From NCBI GenBank assembly GCA_934307185.1, contig CAKRCJ010000044.1, positions 1 to 12,077 on the forward strand: 12,077 nt of DNA. The letters run 5' to 3'. Made by a program: the position numbers and the translations under genes. The stretch comes from an uncultured Roseburia sp. (GTDB taxonomy: Bacteria > Bacillota > Clostridia > Lachnospirales > Lachnospiraceae). Below, in pieces: positions 1 through 7,677 of the stretch. The notes beneath the pieces were generated by a model. It ran no database searches. It saw nothing but the letters and a program-made list of their open reading frames with translations, and was not told where the DNA came from. Each line of letters opens with the position of its first letter. Position 1 is the first letter of the stretch.

Positions 1-1
1 C

Positions 2-865
2 TTTGCCGATTTCGTATCCATGTACGGCGGCATCCCGGAAATTTACCATGCCGACCGGAAAAATGCCATTGATGTAACCGCTCTTTCTTCTTATTTAAAA
101 GAGCATCATGATTACAAATATGCGACAGTTGTTCATTGTGATACTCCGAGCGGAATGTTAAATCCTGTCGATAAAATCTGTCCACTTTTAAAAGAATACG
201 GCATTCTTACTGTGGTCGACTCTGTTTCCGGAATGTTCGGAAATGAAATGCATGTGGACGATTACAAGATTGATTTATTATGCGGTGGTTCGCAGAAAGC
301 TGTTTCCGCACCTCCGGGACTTACCTTTGTCACAATAAGTGATGACGTAAAAAAAGCGATGCATGAAAGAAAAACTCCAATTCGTTCTTTCTATGCAAAT
401 CTGCTTGTCTTTGAAGGCTATTATGAGAAAAAATGGTTTCCTTACACGATGCCAATCAGTGATATTTATGGGCTGCGGGCTGCATTTGACAATATTGCAG
501 CTGATAAAGAGCTTATTTCCCGCACACATAAAATAGCTGCTGCAACAAGAGATGCTCTAACTGCCGCCGGTCTTACCCTTCATCTTGAAAGCGGTTTTTC
601 CGATACCGTAACTGTTTTTGACATTCCGGCAGAGACAACCTGTGATGCTATTTTAATGCGTATGCGCACTAAGCATCAGATTATGCTTGCAGGTTCCTTT
701 GATGACCTTTCCGGAAAAGTCATCCGCATCGGACATATGGGAAGCAATGCAAATTTTGAAGATATGATGGCAGCGATGTATGCTTTAAACGAAACACTGA
801 CCTTCCTTCATGTTCCGCTGAAAGAAAATCTGACAGAACTGTTTTTAAAAAATTACCAAAACTAA
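2..865 (+). CDS. Class V PLP-dependent aminotransferase (alanine/serine-glyoxylate type), 5' end missing
   Basis: The reading frame is open to the left window edge, so the N-terminal part is missing; the Met at base 20 is internal. About 287 residues are visible, against roughly 360-390 for complete family members. Counting from that internal Met, the motif VVDSVSG (65-71) supplies the Asp that contacts the PLP pyridine nitrogen, and GGSQKAVSAPPG (89-100) carries the Schiff-base lysine K93. RIGHMG near the C-terminus is typical of the alanine-glyoxylate / serine-pyruvate aminotransferase group. The enzyme should be cytosolic and transfer an amino group between a small amino acid (Ala, Ser or similar) and a keto acid such as glyoxylate or pyruvate. 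The exact substrate cannot be read from the sequence, and phosphonate or ureidoglycine aminotransferases are related alternatives. A terminator follows the stop, so it is the last gene of its transcript. Confidence 0.88.
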   Translation, partial: FADFVSMYGGIPEIYHADRKNAIDVTALSSYLKEHHDYKYATVVHCDTPSGMLNPVDKICPLLKEYGILTVVDSVSGMFGNEMHVDDYKIDLLCGGSQKAVSAPPGLTFVTISDDVKKAMHERKTPIRSFYANLLVFEGYYEKKWFPYTMPISDIYGLRAAFDNIAADKELISRTHKIAAATRDALTAAGLTLHLESGFSDTVTVFDIPAETTCDAILMRMRTKHQIMLAGSFDDLSGKVIRIGHMGSNANFEDMMAAMYALNETLTFLHVPLKENLTELFLKNYQN

Positions 866-871
866 ATTTCC

Positions 872-917
872 AAAAAATATGCAGTTAATTTCAAAATTCG
901 ACTGCATATTTTTTTAT
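872..917 (+). terminator. Rho-independent terminator after the aminotransferase gene
   Basis: AATATGCAGT (876-885) and ACTGCATATT (901-910) form a perfect 10-bp stem with a 15-base loop. The stem is preceded by an A-run and followed by a T-run (909-915). It starts about 10 bases after the stop codon. Confidence 0.88.
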
Positions 918-925
918 GGAAAAAG

Positions 926-954
926 TTGCCTTTTTATTTCAAAAAGACTAAAAT
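926..954 (+). promoter_or_regulatory. Sigma-A-type promoter for the EAL-domain gene
   Basis: TTGCCT (926-931), a 17-base spacer and TAAAAT (949-954) match the -35 and -10 boxes. Predicted start of transcription is near base 961, giving a leader of about 68 bases. A strong purine-rich ribosome binding site, GAGGGGAGGG (1014-1023), lies 5 bases before the ATG at 1029. Confidence 0.65.
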
Positions 955-1028
955 AAGTATATCATTGAATAATTTTAATTTATGCCGGTAAATACTTATC
1001 CGTCACGGGAAATGAGGGGAGGGTACAA

Positions 1029-3254
1029 ATGAAACAGAAAAAGTTAACAAAACAGTCAATCATTCTTTTAATCACTGTATTTCTGTTTATTTTATCTGCT
1101 ATTTTATGGAGTTCTTTCAAAATTCACAATGATGTAAAAAATGAAGCCCAAAACACCCTCTCAGATGTTGCCAGTCAGAATGCAGTAATTGTACAACTGG
1201 AAATTGAAGACAAATTTGACCTTCTCTACAGCATTGCAAATGAAATGAGTGACTCCCAGCCACAGACCCTTGCAGATATGAAACAGTACCAGACCTTTGT
1301 GGATACTTACCAGTTCAAGCGGATTGGTTTTGTCTCTGCCGGGGGAGAAGTCATTACAACAGACGGTTTCAGGCAGGATTTATCCGAACGGGATTTTTAC
1401 CGGAATGGTATGAAGGGCTACAGCGACATTACTGAGACCCTTTCCGATCACATCGGAAAAGCAGAACCGATTAATGTATTCAGCATTCCGGTATATACAG
1501 GTGACAATACGATTTGCGGTGTTCTTTTTGCCACCTACCGCAATAAACAATTTGAAAGCAGCTTAAGCGTCCAGTCTTTTGACAGCCAGGGATTTAGCTG
1601 CATCATTTCCCAACGCGGCGAAATAATTGCATGCTCCTCCAATACACCTGCTTCTATTGCAGATACCAAAAATATATATGACTGCCTATCTACGAATACA
1701 GACAAAAATACTAAGTCCCTCAGTGCCATGACCACTCTTTTAAGTGGACAGACAAATGGCTCCGGCATGTTTTACACAGACGGCTCACTTTACCACTACC
1801 ATGCTGTTCCATTGGATAAAATAAGAGAGGATAATCAATGGTTTGTTCTGACCATTGTTCCACAGACTGTATTAAACAACCGGTCAGATACCATTCTCTC
1901 CCATGTACGTGTTTTACTTGCAATTATTCTGTTTGTCATAATTTGCGGACTTTGTATTTATCTCTACAGCATTCATTACCAGAACCGCGAAATTATGAAG
2001 TTAGCTTATGTTGACAGTCTTACAGGCTATGATAATTTTGCCCGCTTTAAGGAAAAAATTGCCACCCACAATGGCGAACCCGGTTTTTATGCTGCATTGG
2101 ATTTACAGGATTTTAAACTGATAAATAATACCTGCGGCATTTCAAAAGGGGATGAAACACTTATCTCCACCGCAAAGATATTAAAGCAAAATCTTTCTGA
2201 GCATGAATTTTTTGCAAGAATTAACGCAGACCGTTTTATTATTATCTTTTGGGAAAAAGAAAAGGCAATGGTAGAACAAAGGCTGGACAAAATCTGTAAA
2301 GAACTTACGGATTTATCCGTCCAGCTTCATGTTCCGCGTATTTTCCCTCTGTTTGGCATTTACGAGACAAAAGACCACAGTGAGGTGGAAAAGAATTACG
2401 GAAAAGCAACACAGGCAAAGCATTTAATCAAGGGAAAACGCAACCGGTACTATGCATTTTATGATGAGCTGAATGTAAAACAGCTTCTCGAAAATAAACA
2501 GATTGAAAATGATTTCGAAAATGCACTCCGCAACAATGAATTCCAGATATGGTATCAGCCAAAGGTAGACCCTCCAACCGGAAGGATTTTAGGTGCCGAG
2601 GCATTAGTCCGCTGGATACGCCCGGATGGAACCACTTTATCACCGGCAAAGTTTATTCCTGTTTTTGAGCGCAACGGAAATATTACCGTTTTAGACGAAT
2701 ATATTTTCCGTGCCGTATGCACCCAGCAGCAGGCATGGCAGGATGCCGGCTACGCACTGGTTCCGGTTTCGGTTAATATTTCAAGAGTCAGCCTCTATTT
2801 TAGTAATATCGTAGAAAAATACCTGAATATTTTAGAGTCCTACCATCTGGATCCAAAATATGTGCCACTGGAAATCACAGAAAGCGCTACCATTAATAAT
2901 AACGACATTGCATCGTTAATTGAGCATTTCCACAAAGCAGGCTTTACCTTACTGTTAGATGACTTCGGAAGCGGTTACTCTTCCCTGTCTTCACTAAATG
3001 AAATGCATTTTGATACTATTAAATTAGACAAAAGCCTGATTGATTACATCGGCGATACAAATGGAGAAAAGCTTTTACAGTACGTTACCCTTCTTTTACA
3101 AAACCTTGGCATGTCTATTACCGCCGAGGGAGTCGAAACTGCACAGCAGGTAGAATTTTTGAAAAATCTTCACTGTAACGATATTCAGGGATTTTATTTT
3201 TCAAAGCCTCTGCCATTAACCGATTATGAAAAATTCGCCTCAGCACATAAGTAG
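1029..3254 (+). CDS. Membrane sensor with degenerate GGDEF and intact EAL domain (probable c-di-GMP phosphodiesterase)
   Basis: A 741-residue protein. Residues 11-30 form a membrane span, about 31-292 an extracellular sensor of Cache-like appearance, and 293-315 a second span. A GGDEF-fold domain follows (about 326-478), but its signature reads NADRF (399-403) instead of GG(D/E)EF, so diguanylate cyclase activity is unlikely. The EAL domain (about 490-735) keeps the expected set: EAL at 524-526, N583, E615, the DDFGSGYSS motif with D644 and D645, K665, E700 in AEGVE, and Q720 in the QGFYFSKPL motif. The likely activity is hydrolysis of c-di-GMP to pGpG at the membrane in response to an external ligand; the dead GGDEF may act as a GTP-binding regulator, as known for some GGDEF-EAL proteins. 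The start is fixed by GAGGGGAGGG five bases upstream. It appears monocistronic, with its own promoter and terminator. The ligand is unknown. Confidence 0.92.
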   Translation: MKQKKLTKQSIILLITVFLFILSAILWSSFKIHNDVKNEAQNTLSDVASQNAVIVQLEIEDKFDLLYSIANEMSDSQPQTLADMKQYQTFVDTYQFKRIGFVSAGGEVITTDGFRQDLSERDFYRNGMKGYSDITETLSDHIGKAEPINVFSIPVYTGDNTICGVLFATYRNKQFESSLSVQSFDSQGFSCIISQRGEIIACSSNTPASIADTKNIYDCLSTNTDKNTKSLSAMTTLLSGQTNGSGMFYTDGSLYHYHAVPLDKIREDNQWFVLTIVPQTVLNNRSDTILSHVRVLLAIILFVIICGLCIYLYSIHYQNREIMKLAYVDSLTGYDNFARFKEKIATHNGEPGFYAALDLQDFKLINNTCGISKGDETLISTAKILKQNLSEHEFFARINADRFIIIFWEKEKAMVEQRLDKICKELTDLSVQLHVPRIFPLFGIYETKDHSEVEKNYGKATQAKHLIKGKRNRYYAFYDELNVKQLLENKQIENDFENALRNNEFQIWYQPKVDPPTGRILGAEALVRWIRPDGTTLSPAKFIPVFERNGNITVLDEYIFRAVCTQQQAWQDAGYALVPVSVNISRVSLYFSNIVEKYLNILESYHLDPKYVPLEITESATINNNDIASLIEHFHKAGFTLLLDDFGSGYSSLSSLNEMHFDTIKLDKSLIDYIGDTNGEKLLQYVTLLLQNLGMSITAEGVETAQQVEFLKNLHCNDIQGFYFSKPLPLTDYEKFASAHK

Positions 3255-3271
3255 TGCTAAGGCGAATTTTT
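3231..3271. terminator. Bidirectional terminator between convergent genes
   Basis: Bases 3231-3246 and 3254-3269 form a 16-bp stem with one C-A mismatch and a 7-base loop. The + strand continues into T's (3267-3272), and the - strand ends in TTTTTC past the other arm. It therefore serves the EAL gene on + and degV on -. The stop codon of the EAL gene (3252-3254) sits in the loop and first stem base, so the last codons double as terminator sequence. Confidence 0.85.
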
Positions 3272-3289
3272 TATATCTCTATTCTTCTG

Positions 3290-4189
3290 TTATGCATCTG
3301 CGCGTTTGATAATTCCAATTCCTATCGGATATGGACCGGTATGCACACCGATGGTCGCCCCAATCTGATAAATTTCTATCTCATCAATTCCAAGACGCTC
3401 TTTTACCATATCCTTTAACATTTCCCGGAATTCTAATGCCTCGTTATAATCGTAACCATAACCGATACAAAAGCTGTACTCTCCCGGTTTTGCTTTTACT
3501 TCATCTAAATACTCTTTTGTCATATCAACCACTTTTTTCATGGATTTGATACGGTTTCTTGTAATTCCGGAATTAAAAATCTCACCTTCTTTTAAGGTAA
3601 TAAGAGGTTTAATCTTTAATGCACTGGCTGCTATTCCGGCAAGCTTTCCAATTCGTCCGCCATGCTTTAAGTAATCAATACTTCCGATTGTAAAGAAAAT
3701 TCGTCCTGACTCACGGATTGGAAGAATACCTTTTACAATTTCCTCATAAGAAAGCCCCATATCCCTTAAACGGCAGGCCTCTAATACATAAAGTCCCTGC
3801 AGCACGGTATTTACCGTAGAATCAATGACTGTAATCTTTGCCTGTGGATACTCTTCTAATATCATATCCTTTGCTGTTGTTGCAGACTGCAGGGAACCGC
3901 TGAACTTCTTTGTAATACAGATACAAATTACCGGTGTTTCCTCTTTCACATGCTTTTCGAACACTTCATAAAAATCATTTACCGAAGGCATTGATGTTTT
4001 CGGGAAAACCGTCGGATGGTCTACCATCTCCTGATAAAATCCCCTTACATCTAATTCTACCATTTCTTTTCGATAGATCTCACTGTCAAAGGACACATAG
4101 AACGGTACAACCTCAATATCCTTTTCTTTTGTCATTTCCTGTGAAAGGTCTAATGAACCGTCACTGATAATCTGTACTTTTTTCTGCAT
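3290..4189 (-). CDS. DegV family fatty-acid-binding protein (FakB-like)
   Basis: A 299-residue cytosolic protein of typical DegV length (about 280-300). DegV/FakB proteins bind a fatty acid and present it to the kinase FakA for phosphorylation before phospholipid synthesis. Visible family features are IISDGSLDL at the N-terminus (7-15), TSMPS (65-69) in the place of the usual TSQPS lipid-binding motif, FSGSLQSA (96-103), YLKHGGRIGK (173-182) followed by a hydrophobic stretch and IKPL, and HTGP (283-286) near the C-terminus. The usual Gly after HTGP is replaced by Tyr, a minor departure. The start is supported by AAGAGGG (4197-4203 on -) seven bases upstream. No fakA gene lies in the window, so its partner and lipid preference are unknown. 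It lies downstream of ilvN on the same strand, 156 bases away, and has its own promoter. Confidence 0.9.
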   Translation of the reverse strand: MQKKVQIISDGSLDLSQEMTKEKDIEVVPFYVSFDSEIYRKEMVELDVRGFYQEMVDHPTVFPKTSMPSVNDFYEVFEKHVKEETPVICICITKKFSGSLQSATTAKDMILEEYPQAKITVIDSTVNTVLQGLYVLEACRLRDMGLSYEEIVKGILPIRESGRIFFTIGSIDYLKHGGRIGKLAGIAASALKIKPLITLKEGEIFNSGITRNRIKSMKKVVDMTKEYLDEVKAKPGEYSFCIGYGYDYNEALEFREMLKDMVKERLGIDEIEIYQIGATIGVHTGPYPIGIGIIKRADA

Positions 4190-4277
4190 TATTAATCCCT
4201 CTTATTATTCTATATTATATTCCCAAATGGTTAAATTGTTTTATCTAGTTTTTAATACTACGTTTCAGAATATTTTA

Positions 4278-4306
4278 ATTATATCACAGGGTATTAATAA
4301 TGTACA
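4278..4306 (-). promoter_or_regulatory. Extended -10 promoter for degV
   Basis: Read on the minus strand: TGTACA (4306-4301), a 17-base spacer ending in TGA, then TATAAT (4283-4278). The TGn directly before a perfect -10 box makes an extended -10 promoter. Transcription should start near 4271, leaving a leader of about 80 bases. No clear terminator for ilvN is visible in 4190-4345, so readthrough from the ilv operon into degV is also possible. Confidence 0.6.
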
Positions 4307-4345
4307 TCTTTTTTACCACAATTTTCTAAAAGTTTATAAAAGTTT

Positions 4346-4843
4346 TTATCTGCAGCTTGTGCTAATCGATTCAATTGCAACCGCACCGCCGCGGACAACC
4401 TCAATTGTCTTAAATTTTGATTTCAGAAGATGAATAAGTTCATTGTTTCTTCTGGAAGTCAGTTTACATTCTAAAAGCACACTGTCGTTTCCAATATCTA
4501 CAACCTGGACATTGAATACCTGTGCAATCTGGAATACTTCTTCTTTTTCTGCTGCATTCACTTTAAGAACCTTCGCAAATAAAATTTCCTTCATGTGAAT
4601 TGGCACCTCAGTTAAATCAATTACTTTGATTACCTCTACCATGCGGTTTAACTGCTTTTTAATCTGCTCAAAGGTAATATCATCACTCGTCACACAGATT
4701 GTCATTCTAGATACCGTCTCATCTTCTGTCGTACCAACGGTTAAGCTCTGTAAATTATATGATTTTCCAGAAAAAAGTCCGGATACTTTTGCTAAAACAC
4801 CTACCTGGTTTTCTACATATAATGCAATCCATCTGTCCTTCAT
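4346..4843 (-). CDS. ilvN: Acetolactate synthase small (regulatory) subunit
   Basis: A 165-residue ACT-domain protein that binds and activates IlvB and mediates feedback inhibition by valine. The N-terminal ACT domain shows LYVENQVGVLAKVSGLFSG, with YNLQSL and SRMTI following, closely matching E. coli IlvH/IlvN. The residues equivalent to E. coli IlvH Gly14 and Asn29, where feedback-resistant mutations are known, are present (G15, N30), so valine sensitivity is expected; Ser17 is replaced by Ala18. The C-terminal half has the family's VVDIGNDSVLLE and the VVRGGAVAIES end. A Met nine codons upstream (4870) exists, but its GAGGG is only three bases away. The Met at 4843 has AAAGGA (4855-4850) with a six-base spacer and gives the family's usual length. 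It starts 37 bases after the ilvB stop, so the two are cotranscribed. Confidence 0.92.
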   Translation of the reverse strand: MKDRWIALYVENQVGVLAKVSGLFSGKSYNLQSLTVGTTEDETVSRMTICVTSDDITFEQIKKQLNRMVEVIKVIDLTEVPIHMKEILFAKVLKVNAAEKEEVFQIAQVFNVQVVDIGNDSVLLECKLTSRRNNELIHLLKSKFKTIEVVRGGAVAIESISTSCR

Positions 4844-4880
4844 ATTTTTTCCTTTCTCATCGTCCCTCAAACGACCGGCA

Positions 4881-6602
4881 TTATTTCAAAATCATTTCGC
4901 TCATTGGATTTCCACTTTTTACCATCGGAAGAACAATTTCATCCGAGGAAATAAGGAATTCAATAATCGTCGGAGCATCTTTGTAGGTTCTTGCCAAATC
5001 AAGTGCTGCCTGAATTTCTTCTTCTTTCTCCACACGAATTCCATGTGCGCCGTAGCTTTCTGCTAATGCAATAAAATCCGGTGTGTATGGCGGGCAGGCT
5101 TCATTTGGCCCTTTACAGTTCGCAGGACAGCTTCTTCTCTTCCGCAGACAGACTGCCTCATAACGTTTTCCATAGAAAAGCTGCTGCATCTGGCGCACCA
5201 TGCCAAGGTAATTATTATTTAACAGGCAGATGATAACCGGTGTCTGCTGTACAATCGCAGTCGCCATCTCCTGAATATTCATCTGAAATCCACCGTCTCC
5301 TGTTACACAGATGACCTCTTTGTCCCTGTTTCCAATTTTTGCTCCAATTGCTGCCGGGAAACCAAATCCCATTGTTCCAAGTCCACCGGAGGTAATCATC
5401 TGGCGTTTTTCATCAATATCAAGATACTGTGTTGCCCACATCTGGTTTTGTCCGACATCTGTTACAAAAATCGCCTCATCAAACGTAGTATTGATATGTT
5501 CCATAATCATCTGAGGCGTCATGCCGCGGTCTCTTCTCATCTCTAAAGGATTTTTCTCATTCCAGCCTCTTATCTTTTCCTGCCAGCTCTCCGTATCCTT
5601 ATACTCTGCCCACTCTAACAGCTTCTCTAAAGCAAGCTTTGCGTCGGATACAATCGGAACATCCACAACAACATTTCTGGAAATGGAAGCGGTGTCTACA
5701 TCGATGTGGACAATTTTTGCTTTTGGCGCAAATTCGTTCAAATCTCCCGTAATTCGGTCATTAAATCTTGTGCCGATAGAAAAAAGAACGTCACATTCAC
5801 TTACTGCCTTATTGGAAGCATACTTTCCATGCATTCCGGTATTGCCCACATAAAGCGGATGTGTGGTAGGAATTGCCCCTTTTCCCATAATCGTTGTTAC
5901 AACCGGAACATTCATTTTTTCTGCAAACTCCTTTAACAGGTCGTTTGCCTTCGCAATATTTACACCGCCACCCGCTAAAATAAGCGGTTTTTTTGCACTT
6001 TTTAACAGTTTATAAGCTTTCTTTAACTGACCGATATGTACACTCTCATTTGGTTTATATCCGCGAATTTGTACACTCTGTGGATATTCTGCCGTACCTG
6101 CTGCCGTCTGGATATCCTTTGGTAGGTCTATAAGAACCGGTCCCGGTTTTCCGGTGCCTGCAATATGAAATGCCATTTTAATAATTTTTCCAAGGTCTTT
6201 TCTGTCTCTTACTGTCACGCCATACTTTGTGATGCTTCTTGTCATTCCGACAATGTCAACCTCCTGGAAAGCATCATTTCCGATAAGGCTGAGCGGCACC
6301 TGTCCGGTAAAACATACTAAAGGAATATTGTCGTAATGCGCATCCGCAAGTCCCGTCATAATATTTGTTGCTCCAGGACCGCTTGTCACAAGACATACCC
6401 CTACTTTTCCGGTAGACTTTGCGTATCCTTCTGCCTCATGAAGAAGTCCCTGCTCATGTCTTGGTAAGACGACTTCTATTTCATCCTGCTTATATAATTC
6501 ATCAAAAAGGTCTGTGACCGTACCGCCCGGATAACCGAAAATGGTATCCACGCCTTCTTCCTGCAAAGCCTTTACAAATAATTTTCTGCCTGTAATATCC
6601 AT
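4881..6602 (-). CDS. ilvB: Acetolactate (acetohydroxyacid) synthase large subunit
   Basis: A 573-residue thiamine-diphosphate enzyme that condenses two pyruvates to 2-acetolactate, or pyruvate with 2-ketobutyrate, the first common step to valine, leucine and isoleucine. Evidence: catalytic E50 in LPRHEQG, TSGPGATN, the FTGQVP and DAFQEVD motifs, the central FAD/nucleotide-binding domain with LILAGGGV and GTRFNDR, and the ThDP/Mg motif GDGG (435-438) ending at NNN (462-464). A small ACT subunit follows, so this is the anabolic FAD-type enzyme rather than catabolic AlsS. Two departures: in GMVRQMQQLFY the position of E. coli AHAS II Trp464 is Met472, and after GKRY an insertion of about 18 residues holds four cysteines (C485, C492, C496, C503). 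RBS AAGG lies seven bases before the ATG. It begins 22 bases after the AEC permease gene. Confidence 0.95.
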   Translation of the reverse strand: MDITGRKLFVKALQEEGVDTIFGYPGGTVTDLFDELYKQDEIEVVLPRHEQGLLHEAEGYAKSTGKVGVCLVTSGPGATNIMTGLADAHYDNIPLVCFTGQVPLSLIGNDAFQEVDIVGMTRSITKYGVTVRDRKDLGKIIKMAFHIAGTGKPGPVLIDLPKDIQTAAGTAEYPQSVQIRGYKPNESVHIGQLKKAYKLLKSAKKPLILAGGGVNIAKANDLLKEFAEKMNVPVVTTIMGKGAIPTTHPLYVGNTGMHGKYASNKAVSECDVLFSIGTRFNDRITGDLNEFAPKAKIVHIDVDTASISRNVVVDVPIVSDAKLALEKLLEWAEYKDTESWQEKIRGWNEKNPLEMRRDRGMTPQMIMEHINTTFDEAIFVTDVGQNQMWATQYLDIDEKRQMITSGGLGTMGFGFPAAIGAKIGNRDKEVICVTGDGGFQMNIQEMATAIVQQTPVIICLLNNNYLGMVRQMQQLFYGKRYEAVCLRKRRSCPANCKGPNEACPPYTPDFIALAESYGAHGIRVEKEEEIQAALDLARTYKDAPTIIEFLISSDEIVLPMVKSGNPMSEMILK

Positions 6603-6624
6603 CTTTTTGCCTTACCTTTCTTTT

Positions 6625-7578
6625 TTATCCTATATAACCTAATGTTTTCAGTAAAAAAATCCATCCTGTTAACGTAAACGCTGCCATCAGTGTTGTTGTA
6701 ACAATTACACTCGCTGTCAGCACCTCATCATTATTCATGCTTTTTGCCATAATATAACAGCTTGGAGTTGTCGGTGACGCAAGCATAATCAGTATTGCAA
6801 TCATTTTCTCTCCGGTAAAGCCCATCCACGCTGCAACCGGTAAAAAGATAAGCGGCTGGATGACTAACTTTATCAGGGATGCTGCAATGGTCGGCTGAAT
6901 TTTGGCAAGTGCTTTTCTTCCCTCAAATCCCGCGCCTATGGTAATCAGTGCCAAAGGTGTTGCCATCTGTGCCACACTACTTATCGTTTTATCCACCAGT
7001 ACCGGAAACTGTATTCCAAGCAATGCCACGATCAATCCCGCCAGAATACTTAAAATAATCGGGTTTTTGCAAATATTAATGCCCGCCTGCTTAATCTTTG
7101 CTTTTTTATCTATTCCGGTATTGTCATTTGCCTCAAATGTAAGCACAATCACGGAAAAAATATTGTAAAGCGGCACCGCACTCACAATCATAAGCGGCCC
7201 CATCGCAGACGCCCCATAAATATTCTGGATAAATGCCAGTCCCATAACCGCCGCACTTCCGCGGAAGGAGGACTGCACAAATGCACCACGGATTGTCTTA
7301 TCTTTCACAAACAGCTTTGTAACTCCCCATACCACCCAGAAGCACACCGTACTGACGATTGCACAAAAAAGCACATAGCGGATGTCAAATACTTCTTTAA
7401 TATCAACACTGGCAATATCTTTAAACAGCATAAACGGAAGCGTGACCTTAAAGTTAAACTTATTTGCCACTGTAACAAAATTGTCATTTAACATTCCGAT
7501 TTGTTTTAAAATATATCCAATGACCATCACAAGAAAAATAGGCATTGTGACATTAACGCTGTATATAAAATTTTCCAT
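6625..7578 (-). CDS. AEC (auxin efflux carrier) family permease
   Basis: A 317-residue, strongly hydrophobic protein with about ten predicted membrane spans in two five-span halves separated by a charged loop (about 151-170), the usual architecture and length of bacterial AEC permeases. Family-like segments are PIFLVMVIGYILK (13-25), RGSAAVMGLAF (106-116), NPIILSILAGL (172-182), PLALITIGAGFEG (208-220) and ASPTTPSCYIMAKSM (267-281). Characterised bacterial relatives carry organic acids such as malate. Its position as first gene of an operon with ilvB and ilvN (22-base gap) suggests, by inference only, transport of a branched-chain amino acid, its keto acid, or a pyruvate-related acid. The ribosome binding site is weak (GGAAGA 12 bases upstream), and a short upstream reading frame (7648-7553) overlaps its start, so translational coupling is possible. 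Confidence 0.85.
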   Translation of the reverse strand: MENFIYSVNVTMPIFLVMVIGYILKQIGMLNDNFVTVANKFNFKVTLPFMLFKDIASVDIKEVFDIRYVLFCAIVSTVCFWVVWGVTKLFVKDKTIRGAFVQSSFRGSAAVMGLAFIQNIYGASAMGPLMIVSAVPLYNIFSVIVLTFEANDNTGIDKKAKIKQAGINICKNPIILSILAGLIVALLGIQFPVLVDKTISSVAQMATPLALITIGAGFEGRKALAKIQPTIAASLIKLVIQPLIFLPVAAWMGFTGEKMIAILIMLASPTTPSCYIMAKSMNNDEVLTASVIVTTTLMAAFTLTGWIFLLKTLGYIG

Positions 7579-7648
7579 TTCTGTTTTTATTCTTCCAAAT
7601 TATTTCTCTGTCCACACAGTCTAAAAAACTGCGCAAAGACTGTATCAT
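7553..7648 (-). CDS. Possible 31-codon leader reading frame overlapping the AEC permease start
   Basis: ATG at 7648-7646 opens a 31-codon frame (starting MIQSLRSFLDCV, stop TAA at 7555-7553) that overlaps the AEC start codon by 26 bases in another frame. AAGGAG lies upstream at an 11-base spacing and is followed by the self-complementary GAAAGCTTTC. Six of the first 17 residues are Ile, Leu or Val, but there is no run of them. The frame could couple or attenuate translation of the operon, or be chance. Confidence 0.25.
   Translation of the reverse strand: MIQSLRSFLDCVDREIIWKNKNRNGKFYIQR
7616..7643 (-). repeat. Inverted repeat in the AEC-ilvBN leader
   Basis: ACAGTCT (7616-7622) and AGACTGT (7637-7643) pair perfectly across a 14-base loop. 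On the transcript strand no T-run follows, so it is not a standard terminator. It begins just after the ATG of the possible leader frame, so ribosomes on that frame would open it. Function unknown. Confidence 0.5.
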
Positions 7649-7677
7649 CCGAAAGCTTTCTCCTTATTTTATAAATG

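Noticed and set aside
4320..4350. Possible terminator after ilvN
   Set aside because: The AAACTTTTA motifs on the minus strand are direct, not inverted, repeats and form no GC-containing stem.
4844..4870. Upstream Met for ilvN
   Set aside because: Its SD is only three bases away; the Met at 4843 has a well-spaced SD and gives the usual family length.
4626..5066. 146-codon open frame on + opposite ilvN/ilvB
   Set aside because: It is antisense to two well-supported genes, without SD or promoter, and its composition looks like a shadow frame.
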